Source of the DNA: an uncultured Prevotellaceae bacterium
GTDB lineage: Bacteria; Bacteroidota; Bacteroidia; Bacteroidales; Bacteroidaceae
NCBI GenBank assembly: GCA_902782305.1
Contig: CACZMV010000009.1
Span: forward strand, 30,215 to 94,214
Reading direction: 5' to 3'
DNA: 64,000 bases
The position numbers and the translations under genes were made by a program. Below, piece by piece: positions 1 through 8,273 of this stretch. Positions within the stretch are counted from its first letter, which is position 1; the number at the start of each line of letters is the position of its first letter. The notes under the pieces were generated by a model. It was not told where the DNA came from, ran no database searches, and saw only the letters and a program-made list of their open reading frames with translations.

Positions 1-132
1 CTGAAGACCGGTAGAGGTATTCCAGGACTTGTTCAGATGTTTGACGCCATCAACGGACGCATGCCTCAGAACGAGGATTTGGCAAGAATGGTGTTCGAAC
101 AGGCTGCTCGTCTGTCCTTCATGAATAAGTAA
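1..132 (+). CDS. 3' end of an unidentified gene
   Basis: Open from the first base in frame 1 and ending in TAA at 130-132, giving the last 43 residues of a protein that starts outside the window. The tail is soluble and mixed-charge, with a Gly-rich turn followed by a helical end finishing in FMNK. No family was recognised from this fragment. It converges on the DUF4421 gene, only 12 bases away, and no terminator hairpin is visible between them. Confidence 0.7.
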   Translation: MKTGRGIPGLVQMFDAINGRMPQNEDLARMVFEQAARLSFMNK

Positions 133-144
133 AGCACCAGCTTT

Positions 145-1233
145 TTAGAAACGGAGTCCAAACGACGTATTTACGTACCAATCGGAAATACGTCCGTCCC
201 CTTCTTCACCATATTTATAGCTGCGAGTGTTCCATTGTCCATAGACGTTTAAGAAGAACCGTTTCCAGTTGTAGGTAACAGAAGCACGCGCATTGAAGGT
301 CAAAGTGACACGACTCCAATTGGTTGACTCTTCTTCATCGTAAATGGCATCATAGTTCTCGTCCTCATCGTCAAATTCTGTCTTATATTTGACGACAACC
401 TGACGGTTATACAAGGCGAGCATCGGCATGAACAGACCATTGATCAGCAATCCGCGTGTAGGCACCCAGTTGTAGGCGTAGCCAGCACCTATACTGCCCT
501 GACGAACCTTAAAGGCTCCCACGTCGTGCATCAGACTCACCAGAGCAGCATTCTTATCGCTGTTATAGCGCACACTCATGGCATTCCACATGGCTCCCAC
601 CATCAGCGAGCCCGCTGAGCGCACCTGAACGGCAGACTGGTCGTAGGCTGCAGCATAGGAGAAGTGCTTGTGGTTGAACATATAATAACCATCAATGATG
701 AGGGAGTGGACGCGGATGGGCTCTAAAATTTCAAAATCGTAGTTGCCATTCAGCACTTCCTGGTCTGGTTTGATTTTTAGATAAATATCTCCATTGAATT
801 CTGTCATGCCGAACGTACGCAGTCGGAGGTTAATACCATAACTGCTTCCTACGGCACCTATCGTGAAATAGGTGTCCGAACGCTTATTCAGGTTGACGGA
901 ATAGCCCAGTCCGTAGCCTCGATAACCGAACCACAGACCCAGGCTGTTGGCAGCTCTGGTTCCAACATATGGAGTCCAGTTCATATATTCTTCATCTGTG
1001 TCTATTACACTATGCATCTTGAGCCCCATTCGGTCTATCTTGTGGCGCACTATCAGTTGCCAAGGCTTCTTAGGAACCACGATATAGCTGCTATCCGCGG
1101 TCTTGATAACGGACGAGTCGACATAGTTTTTCACAGCACGTGCAGCCTTGAAGAGAAAGAAATCTTTCTGGGCTGATACTGCCAAAGTTGTCAACAGCAG
1201 AAGTAGAAGAATATACAATCGTTTCGCTTTCAT
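145..1233 (-). CDS. DUF4421-type outer-membrane beta-barrel protein
   Basis: 362 residues. A signal peptide occupies residues 1-21 (hydrophobic run, cleavage after VSA before Gln22). The rest alternates short polar and aromatic strands with Gly-rich turns, and the last residue is Phe, as expected for an outer-membrane barrel. The length and the early segment rich in Gly and Tyr (GLWFGYRGYGLGYS) match the DUF4421 family of Bacteroidetes, whose function is unknown. It is a single gene with its own -7 box directly upstream of the ATG. The barrel topology is inferred from composition; the family call is from recognition. Confidence 0.8.
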   Translation of the reverse strand: MKAKRLYILLLLLLTTLAVSAQKDFFLFKAARAVKNYVDSSVIKTADSSYIVVPKKPWQLIVRHKIDRMGLKMHSVIDTDEEYMNWTPYVGTRAANSLGLWFGYRGYGLGYSVNLNKRSDTYFTIGAVGSSYGINLRLRTFGMTEFNGDIYLKIKPDQEVLNGNYDFEILEPIRVHSLIIDGYYMFNHKHFSYAAAYDQSAVQVRSAGSLMVGAMWNAMSVRYNSDKNAALVSLMHDVGAFKVRQGSIGAGYAYNWVPTRGLLINGLFMPMLALYNRQVVVKYKTEFDDEDENYDAIYDEEESTNWSRVTLTFNARASVTYNWKRFFLNVYGQWNTRSYKYGEEGDGRISDWYVNTSFGLRF

Positions 1234-1237
1234 GCTG

Positions 1238-1245
1238 CAAAAATA
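1238..1245 (-). promoter_or_regulatory. -7 box for the DUF4421 gene
   Basis: Read on the minus strand this is TATTTTTG, a match to the Bacteroidetes TAnnTTTG element. It lies only 4 bases before the ATG at 1233, so the transcript would be almost leaderless. Confidence 0.6.
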
Positions 1246-1286
1246 TAAAAATTAATTAAAAAAAGCAAGTTTGGATGCATTTTTTC

Positions 1287-1372
1287 GTACCTTTGACCTC
1301 CGGTCTTAGGTACTCTCGCTCGAAAATGCTCAAATAAATTTGGCATTTTGCTCGCTTATTCGTACCTTTGCA
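1287..1372 (+). promoter_or_regulatory. repeated promoter module, copy 1
   Basis: The module has three parts: a GTACCT...AGGTAC inverted repeat (1287-1292 with 1308-1313), an AAATAAATTTGG core (1332-1343), and a -7 box TACCTTTG (1363-1370). The part from AGGTACTC to TACCTTTGCA aligns with about seven mismatches to the promoter of the metal permease (62688-62769, minus strand). A shorter relative precedes the gene at 54430. It drives the LuxR-type gene at 1376 with a leader of only a few bases. Confidence 0.75.
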
Positions 1373-1375
1373 AAC

Positions 1376-1975
1376 ATGGAAGCAACAAGCAGACCCAAAA
1401 TAGCTATTATTGACAGCAATACGCTGGCAACATTAGGATTAAAACAGATTCTGCAGAATGTAATGCCTATCATGACGGTAGACACCTATGGTTCTTTCTC
1501 AGAACTATGCAGCAACAATCCCGACAGCTATTTCCATTATTTCGTATCCATGGAAATCGTGTTGCGCAACCGTCCTTTCTTTTTGGAGCGCAGACACAAG
1601 ACCATCGTCTTAACCCTCTCGCTCAGCGACGCCAGCCAGTTGTCCGACTTCCACAGCCTCTATATCAACCAACCCGAGCACTTGCTGATCAAAGCCATTC
1701 TCGCCCTCCAGCAGCATGCCCATGCCAAGGGCAAGAACCTGCCCAAGATGCCTAAGGTCTTGGAGCAGAAGATTCTGACTGATCGTGAGATAGAGGTGAT
1801 GTCGTACATCGTGCAAGGCAATACCAACAAGGAGATTGCCGACATCCTGAACATCAGTATGGCTACCGTTATCACCCATCGCAAGAACATCATGGACAAG
1901 TTGGGCATGAAGAGTGTTTCAGCCCTCACCATCTATGCTGTGATGCATGGCTATGTGGACATTAATAAAATATAG
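1376..1975 (+). CDS. LuxR/NarL-type regulator with a degenerate receiver domain
   Basis: 199 residues from ATG 1376. A TTG 12 codons upstream is open but lies in front of the -7 box at 1363-1370, so it cannot be the start. The N-terminal half looks like a response-regulator receiver (KIAIIDSNTLATLGLKQIL). The position of the phospho-acceptor Asp is not occupied: the strand reads YFHYFVSMEIVL. The C-terminal third is a LuxR helix-turn-helix (LTDREIEVMSYIVQGNTNKEIA, then the KSVSALTIYAV helix). It is separated by 3 bases from the BKACE gene, so it probably controls, and is co-transcribed with, the downstream catabolic genes. Control without phosphorylation is inferred. Confidence 0.85.
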   Translation: MEATSRPKIAIIDSNTLATLGLKQILQNVMPIMTVDTYGSFSELCSNNPDSYFHYFVSMEIVLRNRPFFLERRHKTIVLTLSLSDASQLSDFHSLYINQPEHLLIKAILALQQHAHAKGKNLPKMPKVLEQKILTDREIEVMSYIVQGNTNKEIADILNISMATVITHRKNIMDKLGMKSVSALTIYAVMHGYVDINKI

Positions 1976-1978
1976 TAT

Positions 1979-2809
1979 ATGCGTAAGATTATTGTGACTG
2001 TGGCACCCGTCTGCCACGTGGGCAAGGAGATTCCTGCCGAGTGTAAGAACCCGCTCACTCCTGAGGAGATTGCGGAAGACACCATCAATTGTTATAAGGC
2101 TGGAGCCTGCGAGGTTCATCTGCACACGCGCGACCTGCAGGGCAATCCTACGTTCGAACTGGATGTGTTCCGTCAGACCATCGGACTTATCCGCAAGGAA
2201 ACTAACATGATTGTTCAGGGCTCTACGGGTGGACTCTCCACACTGACGCTCGCTGAGCGCTGTGTGTCGCTCGATGTTCCTGAGGTGGAGGTAGCCTCGC
2301 TGAATATGGGCAGTGTCAATTTTGGCGAAACGGTCTATATCAACACCATGCCCGACCTGCGCTATTGGGCAAAGCGTCTCGACGAGACGAACACCGTGCC
2401 TGAGATGGAGCTGTTCGATTTAAGCCATGTCGAGTGCGCCACGCGTCTGGCTGACGAGGGTGTCATCCATCGTCCCCTGCACTATAACTTCTGCGTAGGT
2501 CCTGGCAACTCGAGCAATCTCTCTGCCACAGGTCGCAATCTTGCCATGCTCTGCTCACTCATGGAGCCAGGCTGTTCATGGGGTGTCACCCACGACTCGA
2601 TGAAGGACTTCTCCATCCTCGCTTGTGCCATCGGCATGGGCGCCTCTGCCGTCCGCGTAGGTTTCGAGGACAGCTTCTATTATGCCCCTGGCAAGCGCGC
2701 GCACACCAATGCCGAATTGGTAGAAAAGCTGGTTGCACTTATCCGCATGATGGGTTGCGAACCAGCCACGCCTGATGAAGCCCGCGCCATGCAACATATT
2801 AAGATGTAA
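1979..2809 (+). CDS. BKACE family beta-keto acid cleavage enzyme (DUF849)
   Basis: 276 residues, full length for the family. These TIM-barrel, zinc-dependent enzymes condense a beta-keto acid with acetyl-CoA and release acetoacetate plus a new CoA thioester; 3-keto-5-aminohexanoate cleavage enzyme is the founding member. The metal-binding strand EVHLHTRD is present near residue 44, followed by a Gly-rich QGSTGG loop. The C-terminal part carries GASAVRVGFED. The true substrate cannot be read from the sequence. It is followed by a kinase gene 1 base away, so both enzymes probably act on the same carbon source. Confidence 0.88.
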   Translation: MRKIIVTVAPVCHVGKEIPAECKNPLTPEEIAEDTINCYKAGACEVHLHTRDLQGNPTFELDVFRQTIGLIRKETNMIVQGSTGGLSTLTLAERCVSLDVPEVEVASLNMGSVNFGETVYINTMPDLRYWAKRLDETNTVPEMELFDLSHVECATRLADEGVIHRPLHYNFCVGPGNSSNLSATGRNLAMLCSLMEPGCSWGVTHDSMKDFSILACAIGMGASAVRVGFEDSFYYAPGKRAHTNAELVEKLVALIRMMGCEPATPDEARAMQHIKM

Positions 2810-2810
2810 T

Positions 2811-4025
2811 ATGGAAGAAGTAAGATGGAAGATGGTCGTACTCGACGACGACCCTACGGGCATTCAGACCGTTCATGGCTGTCTGCTCATCACCCAGTGG
2901 GACGAGGACAGTGTGCGCAAAGGTTTTGCGGATGCTGAGCCCTTCTTTTATATATTAACGAACACGCGTGCCATGACGCGCGAGGATGCTGAGCAGGTGA
3001 CGCGCGAAGCTATGGAGATGGTCATCAAGGTCAACCAGGACTATGGCTATCGCCTCATCATCGTCAGCCGTTCAGACAGTTGTCTGCGTGGCCATTTCCC
3101 CTTGGAAACGGACGTCATGCGCCAGTGTCTTGTAGAACATGGATACAGCGTCTACGAAAAGACGCCCTTCTGCCCCGCCTTCATCGAGGCTGGTCGTGTC
3201 ACCATCAACGGCGTACATTATATGCGTGATGGCGAGCGCCTCATTCCCGTTAGCGAGACCGAGTTTGCGCGCGACAATGTCTTTGCCTATCACACCTCCG
3301 TGCTCCGCGATTACATCCAGGAGAAAGGTGCCAATCCCAACAATTACATCATCGTCAATGCACAAGACTACGACGAGCTCTATCGTTTTGCCGAATATCT
3401 GACATCAGACATCATCCCTCAGACATCATCCATCGTCATTCGAAGCAGCAGTTCTCTGCCTAAGGCCATCAGTGGCATCAGCGACCAGCCATTGCTGGAT
3501 AAGAGCATCTTGAAACAAGCGGGCGTGGGTTGCTTCATTGTGGGTTCTCACGTCAAGAAGACCACCCAGCAATTGGAAAACCTATTGCAACAGGAGGGCA
3601 CCTGCGCCATTGAGGTCGACGTACAGCGTATCCTCGATGATGCACCCTTGCTCATGAGCGAGACGCTCGACACCATCCAGCAAGTAGTGGATATGGGCTT
3701 GACACCCGTTGTCTATACCTCTCGTCAGGAAATCCGTCTCGACGACGCCAACCTCCGCCAGCACTTAGGCCAGCAGGTCAGCGACTTCCTTGTCGACATC
3801 GTCTATCGCCTGCCCTTCACCCCCGCCTATCTTGTGGGCAAGGGAGGCATCACTTCGCACGACATTCTGACCAAAGGCTTGGGCATCAAGTCGGCCCGTG
3901 TCTTGGGGCAGATCATCAATAGCGTACCTTGCGTCATGGCGGAGAAATTCCCCTACATCATCTTCCCTGGCAATGTGGGCAACGAGCAATCGCTCAGCGA
4001 GGTATTCAACAAATTAAAAGGTTAG
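2811..4025 (+). CDS. DUF1537 four-carbon acid sugar kinase family protein
   Basis: 404 residues from ATG 2811, one base after the stop of the BKACE gene. An in-frame ATG at 2775 would overlap that gene and adds no conserved sequence. The N-terminal domain opens with the substrate-binding signature LDDDPTG (about residues 10-16), and the C-terminal nucleotide-binding domain carries GKGGITSHD. Members of the family phosphorylate erythronate, threonate or 3-oxo-tetronate. The usual partners (an OtnC-type aldolase or a dehydrogenase) are not in this window, so the substrate remains open. The gene ends in a strong terminator shared with the convergent transporter gene. Confidence 0.88.
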   Translation: MEEVRWKMVVLDDDPTGIQTVHGCLLITQWDEDSVRKGFADAEPFFYILTNTRAMTREDAEQVTREAMEMVIKVNQDYGYRLIIVSRSDSCLRGHFPLETDVMRQCLVEHGYSVYEKTPFCPAFIEAGRVTINGVHYMRDGERLIPVSETEFARDNVFAYHTSVLRDYIQEKGANPNNYIIVNAQDYDELYRFAEYLTSDIIPQTSSIVIRSSSSLPKAISGISDQPLLDKSILKQAGVGCFIVGSHVKKTTQQLENLLQQEGTCAIEVDVQRILDDAPLLMSETLDTIQQVVDMGLTPVVYTSRQEIRLDDANLRQHLGQQVSDFLVDIVYRLPFTPAYLVGKGGITSHDILTKGLGIKSARVLGQIINSVPCVMAEKFPYIIFPGNVGNEQSLSEVFNKLKG

Positions 4026-4045
4026 GATTTCTCCTAACCTTTTTA
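4016..4045. terminator. bidirectional rho-independent terminator
   Basis: A 12-bp perfect stem (AAAAGGTTAGGA with TCCTAACCTTTT) has a 4-base loop and a T-run on the plus side and an A-run giving T on the minus side. It lies between the converging kinase and transporter genes. Confidence 0.85.
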
Positions 4046-4049
4046 CTTA

Positions 4050-5264
4050 TCACTCATCACTTATAATCGGCTTTTCAGGATTGATAAACGCGAAGAGCAC
4101 CGCACTCACAATCAGCATCACCGCTATCATGTAGAGCGGCAGGTTGTAGTTGCCCGACTGCTGCACCAGCTCGCCAAACAAGATACCACAACAGAATCCG
4201 CCTATGTTGCCCGCCGTATTCATGGCTCCGCTCAGCGTGCCTGCATGGCGCTTGCCCAAGTCAATGCACAACGCCCATGCCGAAGGCAGCATCAGGTCGA
4301 AGATGCCAAAGCACAGCGACAGGAATACGAATACCGCCATCTTGCCTGGAATGAAAGCTGCCAGAAACATGCATACCGCAGACACCGCTAACGACGTGGA
4401 GCCCAAGGCCTTACGTCCCACCTTGATACCATAACGGTTCGTCAACTTGTCCGTCAGGTGTCCACCGGCTATGTTGCCTATCATACTCATGATGAAAGGC
4501 ACAGCCACCGCATACGTCAGTTCCGTCTTGTCAAATCCGCGCCCCAACTCCATAAACGTGGGGAACCACGAGAAGAAGAACCACGAGCCAAAAGCATAGA
4601 AGAAGTACATGCCGCAAATCAGCCAGAACTGCTTGTTCATCAGAATCACCTTCCATATGCCCTCTTGCATTCCATGTTTCAACTTCTCCACCTTATGTGT
4701 AGGTCCAATCTCCGTGTCGCGATAGTAGAAATACCACACCACGGCCCATATCACGCCCAGTGCTCCCAGCAGATAGAAGGCCGAGCGCCATCCTACCCAC
4801 ATCATCACGGGAATCACCACAAAGGGCGTCAGAGCGCCTCCCATGCGTGATGCAGCCCACACGTAGCCCTGTGCCTTGCCCACTTCGCCTTTCTCAAACC
4901 ATCGGCTGATAACACCCGTCGAGCAAGGCGACGATCCTGCCTCACCGATGCCGAACATAAAGCGGATGACCAGCAGCGAAGCCAGTCCTCCTGCCAAGCC
5001 CGTGAAGGCCGTGAATGCCGACCACCACAGCACGATGGCAGCCAGTATCTTCCTGTGTCCGAACCTATCGCCCAGCGCACCCATCGGAATCTGCATCAGT
5101 CCATAGCTTAGGATGAATGCACTCTGCACCCATCCCCACTCCGACGGACTCAGGTTCAGGTCGTGCATGATGCTCGACCCTGCCACACTGATATTGATTC
5201 TGTCCAGGAATGTCACCATGCCCAAGATGACGAGCATGGCCAAAATCACATTCTTATTTTTCAC
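4050..5264 (-). CDS. MFS transporter, anion:cation symporter (ACS) type
   Basis: 404 residues with about twelve hydrophobic segments. The first helix carries the ACS-type signature LDRINISVAG, and the loop between helices 2 and 3 has the MFS motif GALGDRFGHRK. ACS members import hexuronates, glycerate or other organic acids by proton symport, which fits the acid-sugar kinase across the terminator. The start is GTG at 5264, placed inside a tandem repeat; the next ATG would be at 5237 and would remove the first nine residues before helix 1. The gene is 30 bases downstream of the racemase-like gene, so the two likely form an operon. The substrate is inferred only from context. Confidence 0.85.
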   Translation of the reverse strand: MKNKNVILAMLVILGMVTFLDRINISVAGSSIMHDLNLSPSEWGWVQSAFILSYGLMQIPMGALGDRFGHRKILAAIVLWWSAFTAFTGLAGGLASLLVIRFMFGIGEAGSSPCSTGVISRWFEKGEVGKAQGYVWAASRMGGALTPFVVIPVMMWVGWRSAFYLLGALGVIWAVVWYFYYRDTEIGPTHKVEKLKHGMQEGIWKVILMNKQFWLICGMYFFYAFGSWFFFSWFPTFMELGRGFDKTELTYAVAVPFIMSMIGNIAGGHLTDKLTNRYGIKVGRKALGSTSLAVSAVCMFLAAFIPGKMAVFVFLSLCFGIFDLMLPSAWALCIDLGKRHAGTLSGAMNTAGNIGGFCCGILFGELVQQSGNYNLPLYMIAVMLIVSAVLFAFINPEKPIISDE

Positions 5265-5295
5265 TGTTCACTATTCACTGTTCACTATTCACTTT
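5257..5295. repeat. tandem repeat of a TTCACTATTCACTG-type unit
   Basis: The spacer between the racemase-like and MFS genes consists almost only of alternating TTCACTG and TTCACTA units. The repeat supplies the GTG start of the MFS gene. No function is visible; such units are common in intergenic DNA of this group. Confidence 0.8.
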
Positions 5296-5951
5296 TACAG
5301 TCCTAAGAACTTCCGCAGTCCTTTCACGCCCAATATGGGGCTCGACAATACCGGTTTTCCCGTCAGCTCGCTCAGTCGCTGTTCCATGCGAGCCATCGAG
5401 CCCTGAGCCAATACAAAGGCGTCCACCTTGTCAGCTATCTTTGCTGCCGCCTCGGCTATCAAGCGGTCGTGCGTCTCACCATCGCCACTCTGTCCTGCAG
5501 CAAACGCCCCGTCAGCCAGTCCTTCCACCAGCGTCACCGTGCGGCCCGCCTTCTTCGCCTCGTTCTGCAACAATCGGCAGGTGGGGTCCAGCGTCGTGGG
5601 CAATGTCGATATCACACCTATGCGGTCGTAGTTCGCCACTGCCTGTGCAGCCATCGGCTGATCAATGCGGAACACGGGTATACGCGCGTACGTATTCCCA
5701 TAATCAGCCACGTCGCCCACACTCGAACACGTGTTGAACACCACGTCAGCACCAGCATCCGCAGCAGCGTTGTAGTAAGCAAGCAGTCGGCGCCTTACGG
5801 CAGGTGTCACCTCATTGTTGGCAATCACCTCTTTGATTAATGACGAGTCTGCGATGTGGTTCACGTTCACCTCAGGCATCAGTTCTGCAAAAATCTTGGT
5901 CAGGGGCTCCACCAGAGCCATGGCCGTGTGTACACAAATTACGTTAATCAT
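5295..5951 (-). CDS. Asp/Glu/hydantoin racemase superfamily protein
   Basis: 218 residues. The first half has the catalytic strand VVFNTCSSVGD with Cys at about residue 77, matching the first active-site Cys of this superfamily. The second half reads AFVLAQGSMARME where racemases normally have a second Cys (for example LGCT). That residue is Gln here, so classical two-base racemisation is doubtful. It may be an isomerase, decarboxylase or lyase-like member. It is the first gene of an operon with the ACS-type transporter, opposite the BKACE and kinase genes, so it probably belongs to the same pathway. Confidence 0.75.
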   Translation of the reverse strand: MINVICVHTAMALVEPLTKIFAELMPEVNVNHIADSSLIKEVIANNEVTPAVRRRLLAYYNAAADAGADVVFNTCSSVGDVADYGNTYARIPVFRIDQPMAAQAVANYDRIGVISTLPTTLDPTCRLLQNEAKKAGRTVTLVEGLADGAFAAGQSGDGETHDRLIAEAAAKIADKVDAFVLAQGSMARMEQRLSELTGKPVLSSPILGVKGLRKFLGL

Positions 5952-5969
5952 TGTCTTGTTTGTTTTATC

Positions 5970-6040
5970 GTTTAATCTTTAATGTTTAATCTTTAATGTT
6001 TAATGTTTAATCTTTAATGTTTAATGTTTAATCTTTAATT
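5970..6040. repeat. AT-rich tandem repeat of TTTAATGTTTAATC units
   Basis: About five imperfect copies of TTTAATSTTTAAT fill the space between the racemase-like start and the DUF4251 stop. A short relative occurs at 53796-53830 between tkt and rpiB, so this is a dispersed intergenic repeat of the genome rather than a local accident. Confidence 0.85.
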
Positions 6041-6041
6041 T

Positions 6042-6542
6042 TCAACGTTCCACGTCCATCTGTCCCGAATAGCTGATGCCCTCCCTTTTCCGCGACATCA
6101 CATCGATAGAGGTGTTACCGTTGTCCATCACCTCCAACTGATAGTCCAGCAAGTCATCCTCATTCTTCACTCTGAGGCGAATCATGCGTTTCCCTTTCTT
6201 GAACCCATCGTCCTCATAATTGCTGATAGGCGCTGTGAAGTTCAGTCCTGAGTTCGACCCAAACGAAGCCTCATAAGCCACCCCGATGTACGGCAAATAC
6301 GACACCAGCGTGTCGCCCTTCACCTCCAGCGACCAATTGCTCGTCACATTCTTCGAGCCGAATCGCCTTGCATACATCATGTTGATGTCTATCTTATAAT
6401 GCCGCTTGTCCAGCGCCTCCTTCACCATTTTTGCCTGCTCCGCTTCCTTGGCCTCACGTTCCGCCTTGGTCATCGTAGAGCATGCCATCAGTAAGCTCCC
6501 CATCAGGACACTTACCACAACCATTATTTTCTGTTTTAGCAT
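6042..6542 (-). CDS. DUF4251 family lipoprotein
   Basis: 166 residues. A lipoprotein signal peptide ends in the lipobox LLMAC, placing the lipidated Cys at residue 21. A charged helix (residues 27-45) is followed by a beta-rich domain with the DUF4251 landmarks: VKGDTLVSYLPYIG, then an aromatic FTAPISNYE strand. The family is small, periplasm- or outer-membrane-anchored, and of unknown function in Bacteroidetes. It is a single gene; its upstream element is a weak TAACTTCG box at about 6562-6569. Confidence 0.85.
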   Translation of the reverse strand: MLKQKIMVVVSVLMGSLLMACSTMTKAEREAKEAEQAKMVKEALDKRHYKIDINMMYARRFGSKNVTSNWSLEVKGDTLVSYLPYIGVAYEASFGSNSGLNFTAPISNYEDDGFKKGKRMIRLRVKNEDDLLDYQLEVMDNGNTSIDVMSRKREGISYSGQMDVER

Positions 6543-6578
6543 ATTAATTCGTTTACGGATGCGAAGTTACGAATAAAT

Positions 6579-6609
6579 ATTGGGACCACCAAATTTTGGC
6601 AGTCCCAAT
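6579..6609 (-). terminator. terminator after the AAA+ gene
   Basis: The stem ATTGGGAC with GTCCCAAT encloses a second pairing CCAAA with TTTGG. It lies 15 bases past the stop of the leftward AAA+ gene and is followed by an AT-rich stretch on the minus strand. Confidence 0.65.
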
Positions 6610-6623
6610 TTCTTCATCATTGT

Positions 6624-8273
6624 TTAGAATCCCACATGCGGACGACGTTTCTGCACCTCCATCGGCATGATGTCTGCAGGCGTCAGCGTCTGCAAGTGTT
6701 GCCGGTCCATCTTCTTCGAGTGGCTTACGCACCGACGAGCATGTTGCAGATAGATTCTGTCCAGTTGGTTGGCTATGAATCGGGCATTGCCCCACGTCAT
6801 CGGGTCCCGTTGAGCATAAGCCTCCTGCAACACCTGCTTGTACTTTTCCCATGCCGAGCGCGTGAAGTGATAGTCGTACTCACGAATGCGCTGTTGGGTG
6901 ATGTCCAGCAGTTCCTCGAAGCTGAAGTCGGCAAACTCGAAGCGGTTAGGGAATCGGGAGTGCAGTCCCGGGTTCATCTCCAAGAGTTTCATCATGGGCT
7001 CCTTATATCCACATATCACCACTGCCAAGTCGCGCTGCTTCTCGTCAGCCAACAGGTTCATCAGCAGCTGAATCACCATCTTGCCCGGGTCGTTGGTGTT
7101 CTGTCCGTTCAGCAGATAAGCCTCGTCCAGCATCAGCACCCCTCCGCGTGCCAAGTCCACCACCTGACGCATGGCCCTTTCCTCGTCGCCCCACAGCGTT
7201 CCGATAAAGGTGCTACGGTCGCACACCACTACATGTCCTTTCGACAGCGCGCCCACATCGTGGAGCAGCGAACCGAATATCTTGCAGACCGTCGTTTTGC
7301 CCGTTCCTGGTCGTCCGAAGAACACGCTGTGCAGCGACACCTCATGTTGTTTGCTGTCAGGACACATCTCGCGTTTCATGTTGTTATATCGTGTCAGCGA
7401 CAGCAGCTCATCCATGCGTCGCTTGATGTCGCGACAACCCACCAGCCTGTCCAGTTCCTTACGCGCATTCTTGATAGGATGCAGAATCTGCACCTTCACG
7501 CTGTGCGTGTCGTTCTGCTCTATCTCCCCGTCGGTAACCGTTGGAGCGTCATCCTCGTTGTTGTCTGGCTTTTCTTCAACGTCATCTGGCGCCTCCTCGT
7601 TCTCCTCCGAATTGTCTTCTAAAGTGTCGTCGCCATCAGGAGCTAATTTGGCGCCTACAAAACCTTTCAACAATTCTTCAAATTCATCATCATTATTGTG
7701 ACCAAACAGCGACTTGCACTTCACATCCCACTTATCGTCTATCAATACATCGAAATACTTCTTTGCATCGTTGTCCTCGTCGTTGTTGACGGAAACCCAT
7801 CTGTGTTTCAGACTGCTAAAGCCTTCAATCACTTTAATCTTGTACTCATCCCACACATCCACCAATTCGTCAGCATTGGTAATGCTTGCCTCTGTCAGCA
7901 GAACTCCGTACACATCCATTTCGTAACCGCTGTTCGACAAGCGGTTCTTGATCATGTTTTTAGTCTCTACCAATTTCCAAACCATGCTCTCACGCAGTTC
8001 AAAGCCTGCGCTGTAAATCAGCATGTCAAGCTGTTCAGATTCCTCATAAATCTGTTCGTCGCTGTGTCCGCAACTATCTACGCACACTACAATCACATTC
8101 TTCGTGTTGGCATAAATATAAACGTCTTTGTCAGTTAGAAAGGGAGCGAAGCCCCTCAAATGATTAGAATAGACAGCGTAGTTCACTGCCATAGCATCCA
8201 TGTGTTTCCAGATAGTAGTCTTGGTTTGTTTCCAAAAATCCTCAATCAATCTGTTCTCATTCATCATAATCAA
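6624..8273 (-). CDS. CbxX/CbbX-type AAA+ ATPase with an extra N-terminal domain
   Basis: 549 residues. Residues 1-200 form a non-recognised mixed alpha/beta domain (Cys/Asp-rich VVCVDSCGHSDE near 60). An acidic linker (about 215-255) follows. Residues 270-520 are a CbxX/CfxQ-class AAA+ module: Walker A GRPGTGKTT near 322, Walker B GGVLMLDEAYLL near 383, sensor-type CGYKEPM and an arginine-finger-like HSRFPNRFEF. CbbX-like ATPases remodel protein complexes. It lies downstream of the nine-gene operon, with the same orientation but its own promoter and a long leader. Its AAA+ module closely resembles the middle module of the triple-AAA+ protein at 20610-23057, which argues for a shared system. 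Confidence 0.85.
   Translation of the reverse strand: MIMMNENRLIEDFWKQTKTTIWKHMDAMAVNYAVYSNHLRGFAPFLTDKDVYIYANTKNVIVVCVDSCGHSDEQIYEESEQLDMLIYSAGFELRESMVWKLVETKNMIKNRLSNSGYEMDVYGVLLTEASITNADELVDVWDEYKIKVIEGFSSLKHRWVSVNNDEDNDAKKYFDVLIDDKWDVKCKSLFGHNNDDEFEELLKGFVGAKLAPDGDDTLEDNSEENEEAPDDVEEKPDNNEDDAPTVTDGEIEQNDTHSVKVQILHPIKNARKELDRLVGCRDIKRRMDELLSLTRYNNMKREMCPDSKQHEVSLHSVFFGRPGTGKTTVCKIFGSLLHDVGALSKGHVVVCDRSTFIGTLWGDEERAMRQVVDLARGGVLMLDEAYLLNGQNTNDPGKMVIQLLMNLLADEKQRDLAVVICGYKEPMMKLLEMNPGLHSRFPNRFEFADFSFEELLDITQQRIREYDYHFTRSAWEKYKQVLQEAYAQRDPMTWGNARFIANQLDRIYLQHARRCVSHSKKMDRQHLQTLTPADIMPMEVQKRRPHVGF

Noticed and set aside
6636-7622. 328-codon frame antisense to the AAA+ gene at 6624
   Set aside because: His/Val/Leu-rich with no domain, fully inside a gene with clear Walker motifs.
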